Source: Methylobacterium oxalidis
GTDB taxonomy: Bacteria > Pseudomonadota > Alphaproteobacteria > Rhizobiales > Beijerinckiaceae
Assembly: GCF_007992195.1 (NCBI RefSeq)
Contig: NZ_BJZU01000027.1
Span: forward strand, 55,059 to 119,058
DNA length: 64,000 nt
Direction: 5' to 3'
Below the pieces are notes generated by a model. That model did no database searches, was not told the DNA's origin, and worked only from the letters and a program-made list of their open reading frames with translations. Below, piece after piece: positions 8,414 to 16,395 of this stretch. Numbering within the stretch: position 1 is the stretch's first letter; the number at the start of each line of letters is the position of its first letter. Made by a program: the position numbers and the translations under genes.

Positions 8414-9834
8414 CGGGCGGATCTGCGCCGCGCGAGCCAGTCGGCGAGGCCGACGACGTTGAAGCGCCAGGCGGCGGCGAGGAAGCCGGCCGCCAGGACC
8501 GCGAGGCCGGCCAGCCGCGCTGGGGCCCCGCCCCCGCCGGGCAGGAGGCCGATCCCGAGGATGGCGGCCCAGCAGAGGAGCGCGACGGCGAGGATGCCGG
8601 CGACGTCCCGCACCGGCACCGGCATGCGGAAGCCCTCGGCCCCGCGGCGGCCGCCGACCACGAAGACGAGGCAGGCCACCGCCTGGCCCGCCGCGAAGGC
8701 GATGGCCGCCCCGAGCGCGCCGAGGCGCGGGATCAGCAGGGCCGAGAGCCCGCCGACGACGGCGAGGAGCGCGGCCGAGGCCACGGCGTCGAGGTGGCTC
8801 GTGCGGGTGAAGTAGATGACCTGCCCGAAATAGTAGGAGCGGACCATCAGGAGGACGCTGGCCGCCAGCAGGATCGGCGCCAGCGCCAGCGCCTGCGCCC
8901 GGTAGCCGGGCCCGAGCAGGACCGCGACCAGCACGTCGTCGAAGGTAAGGACGAACATCGCGCCGAAGGCGCCGACGAGGGCCATGGCGCGGGCGGCGTC
9001 GGCCAGCACCGCGAGGGCCGCGGCCTCGGTCCCGGCCCGCATCTCGCGCTTGGCGATGGAGACGAGGGCGAGCGCGATGCTCTCGCCGAACACCACGAAG
9101 CCCTGGCGCAGGAAATCGGCGATGGCGCCGTAGGCGCCGAGCTCCTCCGGGCCGACGCTGCGGCCGACGATGATCCGGTCGATGGTCTGGGCGAGCGCCG
9201 CGAGCCCGAAGGACAGGACGAGGGGCCAGCCGTAGGCGATCAGCCGGCGCGCCTCGACCGCGCTGGCGCGGCCCTTCAGGAGCGGCGCGATGGCCCGCAG
9301 GGCCGGCAGGGCGGCGAGCGCGTTGGCGAGCGCCACCGCGAGGACGAGGGCGAGGGGATCGCCCGTCCGGACGAGGGCGAGGCTGCCGAGGCCGAGCACC
9401 AGCACGGCGCGGGCCAGGATCGCGAGCGCCACCGCGCCCGCCGCGAGCCGGGTGCGGGCGATCTCGGTGGAGGCCTCGAACAGGGTCATGCCGGCCACCG
9501 CCGCCACCGTCGCGGCGGCCGTGGCGGGGCTCGCGAGCCCGGCGGCGGCGGCGAGCGCCGCGGCGAGGGCGGCAAGCGCCAGCATGGCGGCGAGGAGCCG
9601 GCCCACCGTGCCCACCTGCGCGGGCGCGCGCGCCTCGTCGTAGCGGGCGAAGAACGCGAATTTCGGCCACTGGCAGGTGGCCCCGTAGAGCACCAGCGCG
9701 AAGGACAGGACGAACAGGTAGTGGCCGTAGGTCTCCACCGGCGCGAGCCGGGTGAAGACCGCCACCGCGCCCATGTTGAGGGCGGCCGCGGCGGCGCGCG
9801 CGCCGACATAGGTGAGGGTGTGGCGCGCGATCAT
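8410..9834 (-). CDS. Polysaccharide flippase-like membrane protein (Wzx/MATE-like), 474 aa
   Basis: A polytopic membrane protein with about 12-14 hydrophobic segments and the typical opening of oligosaccharide flippases (MIARHTLTYVGARAAAAALN, then AVFTRLAPVETYGHYLFVLS). It belongs to the MOP superfamily, which moves undecaprenyl-linked glycans across the inner membrane. Start placed at ATG 9832-9834 because this matches the family N-terminus; the longer frame adds a Pro/Arg-rich stretch. It is the first gene of a two-gene operon with the CelD-like acyltransferase (ATGA overlap). No glycosyltransferases or polymerase lie beside it, so the transported glycan must be made elsewhere. Confidence 0.85.
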   Translation of the reverse strand: MIARHTLTYVGARAAAAALNMGAVAVFTRLAPVETYGHYLFVLSFALVLYGATCQWPKFAFFARYDEARAPAQVGTVGRLLAAMLALAALAAALAAAAGLASPATAAATVAAVAGMTLFEASTEIARTRLAAGAVALAILARAVLVLGLGSLALVRTGDPLALVLAVALANALAALPALRAIAPLLKGRASAVEARRLIAYGWPLVLSFGLAALAQTIDRIIVGRSVGPEELGAYGAIADFLRQGFVVFGESIALALVSIAKREMRAGTEAAALAVLADAARAMALVGAFGAMFVLTFDDVLVAVLLGPGYRAQALALAPILLAASVLLMVRSYYFGQVIYFTRTSHLDAVASAALLAVVGGLSALLIPRLGALGAAIAFAAGQAVACLVFVVGGRRGAEGFRMPVPVRDVAGILAVALLCWAAILGIGLLPGGGGAPARLAGLAVLAAGFLAAAWRFNVVGLADWLARRRSAR

Positions 9835-10357
9835 CCTCGGACCGGGATCGGGACCGGCCTCCCCGCCCGCTCCGGGCGGGTTCGGGCCGCGGGGCGGGCC
9901 GGGCGGCTCCCGTCGCGGGGCCGGCGGCCTCTGTAGCATGCCAGGGCGGGCTTGCGAGGCCCCCTGCCCCGCGCCGGGGCGGAATCGTCTCGGGCTGGTG
10001 CGGGAGGCCGGCGCGCGCTGCATGGGAGGCCGGCGTCCGCAGGAGGCGTGCCGAGGGCAAGCCTTGGAAGCGTGCCGGGGCGGGCGGCGCGCGCCGATTG
10101 ACTTCGCAGCCGCACACAGCCATATCGCAGCTGCAGCGTCAGCGGCCGTATCGGATCCGCTTGAGAGGGCTGCGTGACGGACGGGGCGGCCGCGGCGACG
10201 CGCTCGAACGGTCCGGCCCCTCTCTTCATACGTGCATGCACCCGGGCTGCCCCATCACGCGGGCGGCCTCCTGCCAACGGATCGAACCTGCCGTCGACGG
10301 CAGCCGGCATTCCGCGCCAGAGCGCGGTCCGGGATCCGCTGCCCTGAAAGTCCCACC
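9835..10357. other. Divergent intergenic region, flippase / DEAD-box helicase
   Basis: This 520-bp gap separates the divergent flippase and helicase genes. Apart from one promoter-like site (10098-10126) I see no gene or strong hairpin. The length would suit an extended 5' leader for the helicase mRNA, as DEAD-box genes in cold-shock regulons often have, but no cold-shock motif is evident. Confidence 0.4.
10098..10126 (+). promoter_or_regulatory. Candidate sigma-70-type promoter
   Basis: TTGACT at 10098-10103 is followed after 17 bp by CATATC. The -35 element is close to consensus, the -10 is poor. It points at the DEAD-box gene about 230 bp downstream. This is a pattern match only. Confidence 0.28.
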
Positions 10358-11944
10358 TTGACCCAGTTCACCGATTTCGGCCTCGCCCAGCCCGTGCTGC
10401 GGGCGCTCGATGAGGCCGGCTACCAGTCCCCCACGCCGATCCAGGCGCAGGCCATCCCGCCGGCCATGCAGGGCCGCGACCTCTGCGGCATCGCCCAGAC
10501 CGGCACCGGCAAGACGGCCGCCTTCGCGCTGCCGATCCTGCACCGGCTCTCCCTGTCCGATCGGCGCGCCCCGCGCCGCGGCTGCCGGGTGCTCGTGCTC
10601 TCGCCGACGCGCGAGCTCGCCAACCAGATCGCCGAGAGCTTCTCCGATTACGGCCGCCACCTGCCCTACACGAACACCGTGGTGTTCGGGGGCGTCACCA
10701 TCGGCCGCCAGGAGCGGGCGCTGGCGCCGGGCGTCGACATCCTCGTGGCCACCCCGGGCCGGCTGATCGACCTCGTCGACCGCCGCTCCCTGACGCTCGA
10801 GGGCGTCGAGATCCTCGTCCTCGACGAGGCCGACCAGATGCTCGACCTCGGCTTCATCCACGCGCTCAAGCGCATCGTGCGGATGCTGCCGGCCAAGCGC
10901 CAGAGCCTGTTCTTCTCGGCCACCATGCCGAAGAACATCGCGGGGCTGGCCGAGCAGTACCTGACCGACCCGGTCCAGGTCGCGGTGACGCCGGTGGCCA
11001 CCACCGCCGAGCGCGTCGAGCAGCAGGTCATCTTCGCCCATACGGGCGCCAAGCAGGCGCTGCTCGCCCACATCCTGCGCGACCCGAAGATCGACCGCGT
11101 GCTCGTCTTCACCCGCACCAAGCACGGGGCCGACCGCGTCGTGCGCGGCCTCGACAAGGCCGGCATCGCGGGCGCGGCGATCCACGGCAACAAGTCCCAG
11201 CCCCAGCGCGAGCGGGCGCTGGCCGCCTTCCGCGACGGCTCCTGCCGGGTGCTCGTCGCGACCGACATCGCCGCGCGCGGCATCGACGTCGAGGGCGTCT
11301 CCCACGTCGTCAACTTCGACCTGCCGAACGTGCCTGAGAGCTACGTCCACCGCATCGGCCGCACGGCGCGCGCCGGGGCGGACGGGCTCGCCATCTCCTT
11401 CTGCAACGACGAGGAGAAGGCCTACCTGCGCGACATCGAGCGCCTCACCCGCCAGAAGGTGCCGGTGGCGGGCTTCCCCGAGGGCTTCGTACCCCCGACC
11501 CGCCAGGAGGCCGCCGACATCGCCGCCGCCGAGGAGCGTCGGCCCGACCGCGGCCAGCGGCCCGGCCAGCGCCAGGGCCAGCGCCCGCAGGGTCACGGCC
11601 AGCGCCCGCAGGGCCAGGGTCAGCGCCCGCACCAGGGCCAGCGCCCCGGCGGACGCCCCTTCGGCGGCCGGCCGCAGGAGGGGCGCGGCCCCGACGCCCG
11701 CGGCGAGCGCCGCGGCGAGGGCCGGCCCGGCCAGGCGCGTCCCGAGCATCACGGCCGCCCCGAGCATCAGGCGCGGGCCGAGAACCACGGCCGCGCGGAG
11801 CATCACGGCCGGGCGGAGCACCATGCCCGGCCCGACCGCGGCCCGGAGGGCCGTCCGCAGCGTCCCGGCAACCGTCCCCGCCAGGCGGGCGGCGGCGAGG
11901 GCGGCCGCGCCATCGGCTGGCTGGAGCGCTCGCCCCGCTCCTGA
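10358..11944 (+). CDS. DEAD-box ATP-dependent RNA helicase (RhlE-like), 528 aa
   Basis: All core motifs are visible. The Q motif spans about residues 4-30 ([23 protein letters not shown]). AQTGTGKT is at 46-53, PTREL at 83-87, DEAD at 156-159, SAT at 187-189 and [10 protein letters not shown] in the second RecA domain. The family unwinds RNA duplexes in ribosome assembly, mRNA decay or cold adaptation. From about residue 400 the tail is disordered, with tandem QGQRPQG-type repeats and a His/Glu/Arg repeat ([10 protein letters not shown]), an RNA-binding style extension. TTG 10358 is the best start because it gives the family N-terminus; the ATG at 10232 would prepend 42 noncoding-like residues. 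Confidence 0.92.
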   Translation: MTQFTDFGLAQPVLRALDEAGYQSPTPIQAQAIPPAMQGRDLCGIAQTGTGKTAAFALPILHRLSLSDRRAPRRGCRVLVLSPTRELANQIAESFSDYGRHLPYTNTVVFGGVTIGRQERALAPGVDILVATPGRLIDLVDRRSLTLEGVEILVLDEADQMLDLGFIHALKRIVRMLPAKRQSLFFSATMPKNIAGLAEQYLTDPVQVAVTPVATTAERVEQQVIFAHTGAKQALLAHILRDPKIDRVLVFTRTKHGADRVVRGLDKAGIAGAAIHGNKSQPQRERALAAFRDGSCRVLVATDIAARGIDVEGVSHVVNFDLPNVPESYVHRIGRTARAGADGLAISFCNDEEKAYLRDIERLTRQKVPVAGFPEGFVPPTRQEAADIAAAEERRPDRGQRPGQRQGQRPQGHGQRPQGQGQRPHQGQRPGGRPFGGRPQEGRGPDARGERRGEGRPGQARPEHHGRPEHQARAENHGRAEHHGRAEHHARPDRGPEGRPQRPGNRPRQAGGGEGGRAIGWLERSPRS

Positions 11945-11957
11945 GGCGCCGCCCCCC

Positions 11958-12044
11958 ACCTCTCCCGTCCGGGAGAGGTCGAGTCGGCGAAGCCGACCGG
12001 GTGAGGGGTGCGCGCTATCCGGAGAGGTCGCACCCCTCACCCGG
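11958..12044. repeat. Palindromic intergenic repeat (REP-like), three nested hairpins
   Basis: Three hairpins stand in a row: ACCTCTCCCG/CGGGAGAGGT (11958-11979), GTCGGC-gaa-GCCGAC (11983-11997), and a long 16-bp perfect inverted repeat, arms 11997-12012 and 12029-12044, enclosing a 16-base loop. The multi-hairpin layout resembles dispersed intergenic repeats of alphaproteobacteria. It follows the helicase gene directly and could also end or stabilise its mRNA, though no T run follows. Confidence 0.85.
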
Positions 12045-12135
12045 TCCGGGCGAGGCGCGCGGTGCCGCGCCCGCATATTGCCGAGCCTGCCACGCGCGCC
12101 ATCTTCCCCCCGTGACCGACAAGGGGAGCGGGCGG

Positions 12136-12321
12136 ATGCGCTTCGAACTCTACCGGGACGCTCAGGGCCACTGGCGCTGGCGGCTGCGGGTGCCGAACGG
12201 CAACGTGATCGCGGATTCGGCGGAAGGATACGCCCGCCGCGAGGATTGCGAGCACGGCATCGCCCTCGTGAAGGGGTGCGCCGCCGCCTCGACCGTCGAC
12301 ATGACGACGAAGATCGCGTGA
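12136..12321 (+). CDS. DUF1508 (YegP-like) protein, 61 aa
   Basis: A one-unit member of the YegP/DUF1508 family, whose units fold as a small beta-sheet with one helix. The hallmark pattern is clear: FELYRDAQGHWRWRLRVPNG, NVIADSAEGYARREDCEHGI, ALVKGCA. E. coli YegP has two such units, many Rhizobiales proteins one. The biochemical role is unknown. GGGGAG lies eight bases upstream of ATG 12136, supporting this short start over the upstream in-frame extension. It follows the palindromic repeat and is probably transcribed alone. Confidence 0.88.
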   Translation: MRFELYRDAQGHWRWRLRVPNGNVIADSAEGYARREDCEHGIALVKGCAAASTVDMTTKIA

Positions 12322-12496
12322 CCCGCCCGGCCCTCCGGGTCGTTCATCCTTGCGAAACCCTGCGTCGAACGATCCCGCCGCGCGCGGGTCGCGCGCGAAA
12401 CGGATCGCGCGGCTCGTGCGTTGGGTGCAACCGGGTTCTCGGGATCGAACCGGCTCGCCTGATCATCATCCGCCGACACATCAAGGAGTTGTGAAC

Positions 12497-12784
12497 GTGC
12501 TGAGGAAATTCGTCCTGGCCGCCCTGCTGGCCCTAGGCTTCGCCGCCGCGGCACCCGAGCGGGCCTCGGCCGCACCGATCGGCCCGGCCCTCGCCCTGCC
12601 GAGCGAGGCGGCCCCCGCCCTCGCGGAGAAGACCCAGTACTTCTATCGCCGCCGCGTCTACGGTCCCCGCCCCTACTGGCGCCGCCCCTATTACGGCCGC
12701 CGCTTCTACGGCCCGCGTCCCTACTGGCGCCGCCCGTACTACGGTCCGCGCCGCTTCTACGGCCCGCGCCGCTTCTACTACTGA
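12497..12784 (+). CDS. Secreted Arg/Tyr-rich repetitive peptide, 95 aa
   Basis: AAGGAG eight bases before GTG 12497 sets the start (another GTG six bases earlier is too close to it). MLRKFVLAALLALGFAAAAP starts a Sec signal with likely cleavage near ASAAP. After a short Ala/Pro linker, residues 48-95 are almost entirely Tyr, Arg, Pro, Gly and Phe. The motif YGPRPYWRRPYYG occurs twice and RRFYGPRRFYY ends the chain. Similar YR-rich secreted peptides are common in Rhizobiales but have no established function; surface adhesion or cell-envelope binding are guesses. A strong terminator follows. Confidence 0.85.
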   Translation: MLRKFVLAALLALGFAAAAPERASAAPIGPALALPSEAAPALAEKTQYFYRRRVYGPRPYWRRPYYGRRFYGPRPYWRRPYYGPRRFYGPRRFYY

Positions 12785-12798
12785 TCGCCCCTCCCCCG

Positions 12799-12830
12799 AC
12801 CCGGCGGCTCGCCCGAGCCGCCGGGTTTCT
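12799..12830 (+). terminator. Rho-independent terminator
   Basis: A 13-bp inverted repeat (ACCCGGCGGCTCG, two-base spacer, CGAGCCGCCGGGT) runs into TTTCT, 15 bp after the stop of the Arg/Tyr-rich peptide gene. Confidence 0.8.
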
Positions 12831-12942
12831 CATGCGCGCTCTCCGGATGCCCGTGCCGATCCCTGCACGGGCTTCGATTTTTTGGTATCCTCATGCGCAC
12901 GGGACGGCCGGCAGCAGACCGGGCCGCCCGGGAGGACGCCCG

Positions 12943-13167
12943 ATGAAGACCACAGCGACCCGCGCGGCCGGCTCCCTCCGGAGCCCGCTCAAGGATCCGC
13001 AGCCGCGGGCGCGACTCGCGCCCGGGTCCGCCGGGCCCCGGCCCGAGCCGTCCGCGGGCACGGCGCCCCGCGCCGAATTCTGGCGGGCCGTCCCCCTCGA
13101 ATGCCTCGTCTGCGCGCTGGCGGTGATCGCGGCCGCCGGCCTCAAGCTTGCCGGGCTGATGCCCTGA
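12943..13167 (+). CDS. Tail-anchored small protein, 74 aa
   Basis: GGAGGA seven bases before ATG 12943 gives a strong start. The first 47 residues are basic and polar (MKTTATRAAGSLRSPLKDPQ), with likely disorder. The C-terminus VPLECLVCALAVIAAAGLKL is one membrane helix followed by AGLMP. The layout is that of a tail-anchored inner-membrane protein with cytoplasmic N-terminus. Two cysteines lie in the helix (ECLVC). No family recognised. It precedes the YciA-type thioesterase by 34 bp on the same strand and is probably co-transcribed with it. Confidence 0.68.
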   Translation: MKTTATRAAGSLRSPLKDPQPRARLAPGSAGPRPEPSAGTAPRAEFWRAVPLECLVCALAVIAAAGLKLAGLMP

Positions 13168-13201
13168 GGGCCAAGATGGGCGAGGCGGACGGGAGCGGGG
13201 C

Positions 13202-13660
13202 ATGAGCGGGCGGATGAGCGATCTGAGGACGGCGGCGGAGCCCCGCGGCGACCTGACGGTGCGCACCATCGCGATGCCCGCCGACACCAACGCCAACGGC
13301 GACATCTTCGGCGGCTGGGTGCTCTCGCAGATGGACCAGGCGGGCGGCATCGCCGGGGTCGACCGGGCGCAGGGCCGGGTCGTCACCGTGGCGCTCGACG
13401 CGATGACCTTCATCCGCCCGGTCCGGGTCGGGGACGTGCTCTGCGTGTACACGCGGGTGGCGAGCGTCGGCCGCACCTCGATGAAGATCGAGGTCGAGGC
13501 CTGGGCGCGCCGCTTCTGCACGCAGGTCCGCGAGAAGGTGACCGAGGCGACGCTGACCTTCGTGGCGATCGACGAGGCGGGCCGCCCGCGCCCGATCCCG
13601 GAGGGTGGGGCCGTCCGGCCGGGGCCGGCCCCCGGGCGGGAGGCCGAGGCCGCGCGCTGA
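13202..13660 (+). CDS. YciA-type acyl-CoA thioesterase (hotdog fold), 152 aa
   Basis: Residues 16-125 match the YciA/acyl-CoA hydrolase family: DLTVRTIAMPADTNANGDIF, then GGWVLSQMDQAGGIAG (catalytic Asp in the hotdog helix) and VTVALDAMTFIRPVRVGDVL. YciA hydrolyses short to long acyl-CoA and helps clear them for membrane homeostasis. The Pro/Gly/Ala-rich C-terminal 25 residues look disordered. Length agrees with the family. The start is ATG 13202 with GGAGCGGGG just before it, though a second ATG (MSDLRTA) four codons in is possible. Cytoplasmic, likely hexameric. Confidence 0.9.
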   Translation: MSGRMSDLRTAAEPRGDLTVRTIAMPADTNANGDIFGGWVLSQMDQAGGIAGVDRAQGRVVTVALDAMTFIRPVRVGDVLCVYTRVASVGRTSMKIEVEAWARRFCTQVREKVTEATLTFVAIDEAGRPRPIPEGGAVRPGPAPGREAEAAR

Positions 13661-13764
13661 GGTCGGCGATCGGACCGTCGCGCACGCGGCGGTTTCATTC
13701 GTAGATGAATCAACCTACAACATGGTCCGGCGAGGGTAGAATCGTCTCACCGGAGTGTTGCCGC

Positions 13765-14511
13765 ATGCACGTTTCGAGTCCGAGCAAGATCTCTGCGCTC
13801 CGCAATTCGGACACCATTCGGAAACAAATCGGCAACGATCGGCCTGAGCTTGCGGTTGCTCGCGGGCCCTGCCGCCTCGCGCGCGAACACGCTGAGGATA
13901 CTGGGCTTTCCGCGGGCCGCAACCTGACACGGCAGGCCCTGCAGCCGCGCGAGAACCGCTGGGCCTGCCTCGGGCAGAGGCCCGTGATCGCGTGGTTCAC
14001 CGGTCTCTCGGGGGCCGGCAAGTCGAGCATCGCCGGCGCCGTCGACCGGGCGCTGACCGCGCGCGGGTGCCACACGATGGTGCTCGACGGGGACAACCTG
14101 CGGCTCGGCCTCAACCGCGACCTCGGCTTCAGCGCCCGCGACCGCGCCGAGAACATCCGCCGCGCCGCCGAGACCGCGCGGCTGATGGCGGAGACCGGGC
14201 TCGTCACCATCGTCTCGCTGATCTCGCCCTTCCGGGCCGAGCGGGAGGCGGCCCGCGCCATCGCGGGCGACATCCCGTTCCTCGAGATCTTCATCGACAC
14301 GCCCCTCTGCGTCTGCGAGGCGCGCGACCCCAAGGGCCTCTACGACCGGGCCCGGGCGGGCGCGATCCCCGACTTCACGGGCATCTCCGCGCCCTACGAG
14401 GCGCCGGAGCGGCCGGACCTCGCCATCCCGACGCAGGATCGCAGCGTGGAGGAATCCGCCGCCCTCCTGATCCCGGAGCTCCTGCGCCTCAGCGCCCCCG
14501 GGCGCGCCTGA
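13765..14511 (+). CDS. cysC: Adenylylsulfate (APS) kinase
   Basis: CysC phosphorylates APS to PAPS in sulfate assimilation or sulfation. The P-loop GLSGAGKS is at residues 80-87 after the family's VIAWFT lead-in. The APS/ATP site DGDNLRLGL is at 108-116 and FIDTPLCVCEARDPKGLYD follows. GGAG ten bases upstream favours ATG 13765 (248 aa); ATG 13705 would give 268 aa. The first 60 residues are a divergent leader. cysN/cysD (ATP sulfurylase) are not adjacent, so this is an orphan copy. It may serve a dedicated PAPS need such as sulfated glycans or nodulation-like factors. Confidence 0.9.
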   Translation: MHVSSPSKISALRNSDTIRKQIGNDRPELAVARGPCRLAREHAEDTGLSAGRNLTRQALQPRENRWACLGQRPVIAWFTGLSGAGKSSIAGAVDRALTARGCHTMVLDGDNLRLGLNRDLGFSARDRAENIRRAAETARLMAETGLVTIVSLISPFRAEREAARAIAGDIPFLEIFIDTPLCVCEARDPKGLYDRARAGAIPDFTGISAPYEAPERPDLAIPTQDRSVEESAALLIPELLRLSAPGRA

Positions 14512-14529
14512 GCGAGGGGCCCGCGCGGG

Positions 14530-16086
14530 TCACTCCGCCGCGAACAGCCCGAACGCCTCGGCCGGGGCGGGATCCGGCCCGCCGTCAGCGGCCTTGGGGT
14601 CGCCCGGCGCGGTCTCGCGGCCGAGCGCCGGCAGGGCGACGATGCGGTTGCCGCGGAAATCGTTGCGGCAGACGATGGCGCCGCGCCCCTCGACGTAGCC
14701 GAGGAGGCGCCGGGCGCGGCCCGGCGAGCGGCTGCCGATCGCCCGCGCCAGGGCCGCGTCGCCCGGGCAGGGCGCGCCGGTGAGCGCGGCGCGCGCGAGG
14801 AGCAGGAACAGGCCCTGCACCTCCTCGGGCATGGTCGCGGCGGCGTCCTGCGCCCGCGTCCAGCCCTCGTCCGCGCCGGCCTCCAGCTCGGCCGCGTCGA
14901 GCCCGGCCCGGGCGACGCTGAGGGCGCGGCGGAAGGCGGGCAGGCCGACGCTCTCGCCGTCGAGGCCACGCATCCGGCAGCGCACCAGGAAGTCCTGGTA
15001 GACGACCGCGACGGGCTGCCCCTGCGCCTCGCGGTCCGCCACCAGGCCGCGCAGCACCGCGTCGCAGCCCGCCCGGTTCTCGGCCTCGCCGAGGGCGGGG
15101 GCCGGCGCGGCGGGCTCGGGGCGGTAGGCGCTCAGTTCCCGCATCAGGTCGGCGGGGCTGACCCGCGGCTGCGGCGCCGGGCGGGCGGCCCGCTCGCGCG
15201 GGAGCGGCGCGGCCTCGCCCTCGGCGGGCGTCAGGATCAGGGCCTTCAGGTCGGCCTCGCCCGGCTGCGGCAGCGGCACGAGCTTCGGCGCGGCCGCGCG
15301 CGAGCCCGTCGCCACGGGGCCGATCCGCAGCGCCAGCGGGCGCCGGCTGACCGCCGGCCCCAGCGCCACGAACTCGCCGCGGCCGAGGTCTCGGAAGCGC
15401 TCGGCGCCGCGCCGGTCGAGGCCCAGGAGGTCGGCGGCGCGCGCCATGTCGATGTCGAGGAAGGTGCGGCCCATCAGGAAGTTCGTGGCCTCGGCCGCGA
15501 CGTTCTTGGCGAGCTTGGCGAGGCGCTGCGTCGCCACGATGCCGGCCAGCCCCCGCTTGCGGCCGCGGCACATCAGGTTGGTCATCGCGCCGAGCGAGAC
15601 CTTGCGGGCCTCGTCCGAGACGTCGCCGGCCGCCGCGGGGGCGAAGATCTGCGCCTCGTCCACCACCACGAGGACGGGGTACCAGTGCGCGCGCTCGGCC
15701 TCGAACAGGCCGCCGAGGAAGGCCGCGCAGGCGCGCATCTGCGCCTCCATGTCGAGGCTCTCGAGGTTGAGCACCACCGAGACCCGGTGCGCGCGCACCC
15801 GCGCCGCGATGGCCTGCAGGTCGGCCTCCGCGTGGGCGCCGTCCACCACCACGTGGCCGTAGGCGTCCGAGAGGGTGACGAAATCGCCCTCCGGGTCGAT
15901 CACCACCTGCTGCACCTGCCCGGCGCTCTGCTCCAGGAGCCGGCGCAGCAGGTGCGACTTGCCCGAGCCGGAATTGCCCTGGACGAGGAGGCGCGTGGCG
16001 AGAAGCTCCTCCAGGTCGAGCCGCGCGGGCTCGGGAGCGCCCTGCCCCGCCCCGAGGGCCACCCCCATCTCGATGCTCGATGCCAT
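14530..16086 (-). CDS. HerA-like/DUF87 P-loop ATPase, 518 aa
   Basis: The ATPase domain has Walker A GNSGSGKS at residues 37-44 and Walker B VLVVVDEAQIFAP with DE at 143-144. The downstream pattern (CRGRKRGLAGIVATQRLAKL) is typical of HerA/FtsK-type ATPases with a DUF87 domain. HerA itself is a hexameric DNA translocase working with nuclease NurA, but no nuclease gene is nearby. Residues 280-518 form a second, alpha-helical region without a recognised family. GGAG five bases upstream supports the ATG at 16086; a GTG three bases earlier is possible. Role uncertain: DNA processing or defence are both conceivable. Confidence 0.8.
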   Translation of the reverse strand: MASSIEMGVALGAGQGAPEPARLDLEELLATRLLVQGNSGSGKSHLLRRLLEQSAGQVQQVVIDPEGDFVTLSDAYGHVVVDGAHAEADLQAIAARVRAHRVSVVLNLESLDMEAQMRACAAFLGGLFEAERAHWYPVLVVVDEAQIFAPAAAGDVSDEARKVSLGAMTNLMCRGRKRGLAGIVATQRLAKLAKNVAAEATNFLMGRTFLDIDMARAADLLGLDRRGAERFRDLGRGEFVALGPAVSRRPLALRIGPVATGSRAAAPKLVPLPQPGEADLKALILTPAEGEAAPLPRERAARPAPQPRVSPADLMRELSAYRPEPAAPAPALGEAENRAGCDAVLRGLVADREAQGQPVAVVYQDFLVRCRMRGLDGESVGLPAFRRALSVARAGLDAAELEAGADEGWTRAQDAAATMPEEVQGLFLLLARAALTGAPCPGDAALARAIGSRSPGRARRLLGYVEGRGAIVCRNDFRGNRIVALPALGRETAPGDPKAADGGPDPAPAEAFGLFAAE

Positions 16087-16246
16087 CACCGCTCCGGCTG
16101 CGCCGCGACCGAAAAACCCGCCCGCGCCCTCGGCCGCGGGGGCCGGACCCTAACACGCGGGGCGCGGCGGCGTTTCCCGTGCCCGCGCCCGCGTCCACAG
16201 GTTGGACGCCGGCGCGGGATACCGGGGATGGCCGGTCATGCGCATA

Positions 16247-16287
16247 ATCCTAGGACTGAAGACATAGGCTTTTTGACCTAGGAGTCC
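16247..16287. promoter_or_regulatory. A+T-richer element with two CCTAGG palindromes
   Basis: CCTAGGA occurs at 16249-16255 and again at 16277-16283, 28 bp apart, each with a self-complementary CCTAGG core. Between them lies an unusually A/T-rich stretch including CTTTTTGACC. The element sits midway in the 309-bp gap between the divergent HerA-like and P1-peptidase genes. Spacing and symmetry fit a dimeric regulator binding two sites around a promoter; no regulator can be named. Confidence 0.4.
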
Positions 16288-16395
16288 GGACCCATCGCCG
16301 CCCGGCCTCGCCCGATCCCCGCCCGCCGTGCCATGCTCGCGGCCTCCGAGGCAGCCGCCGGGGCGCGGCCGGGACCCGTGATCCGAGACGCGCGC

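Noticed and set aside
12330..12480. tRNA-like sequence (GGATCGAACC near 12440)
   Set aside because: No cloverleaf could be drawn: acceptor, anticodon and D arms are absent. No tRNA was found elsewhere in the window either.
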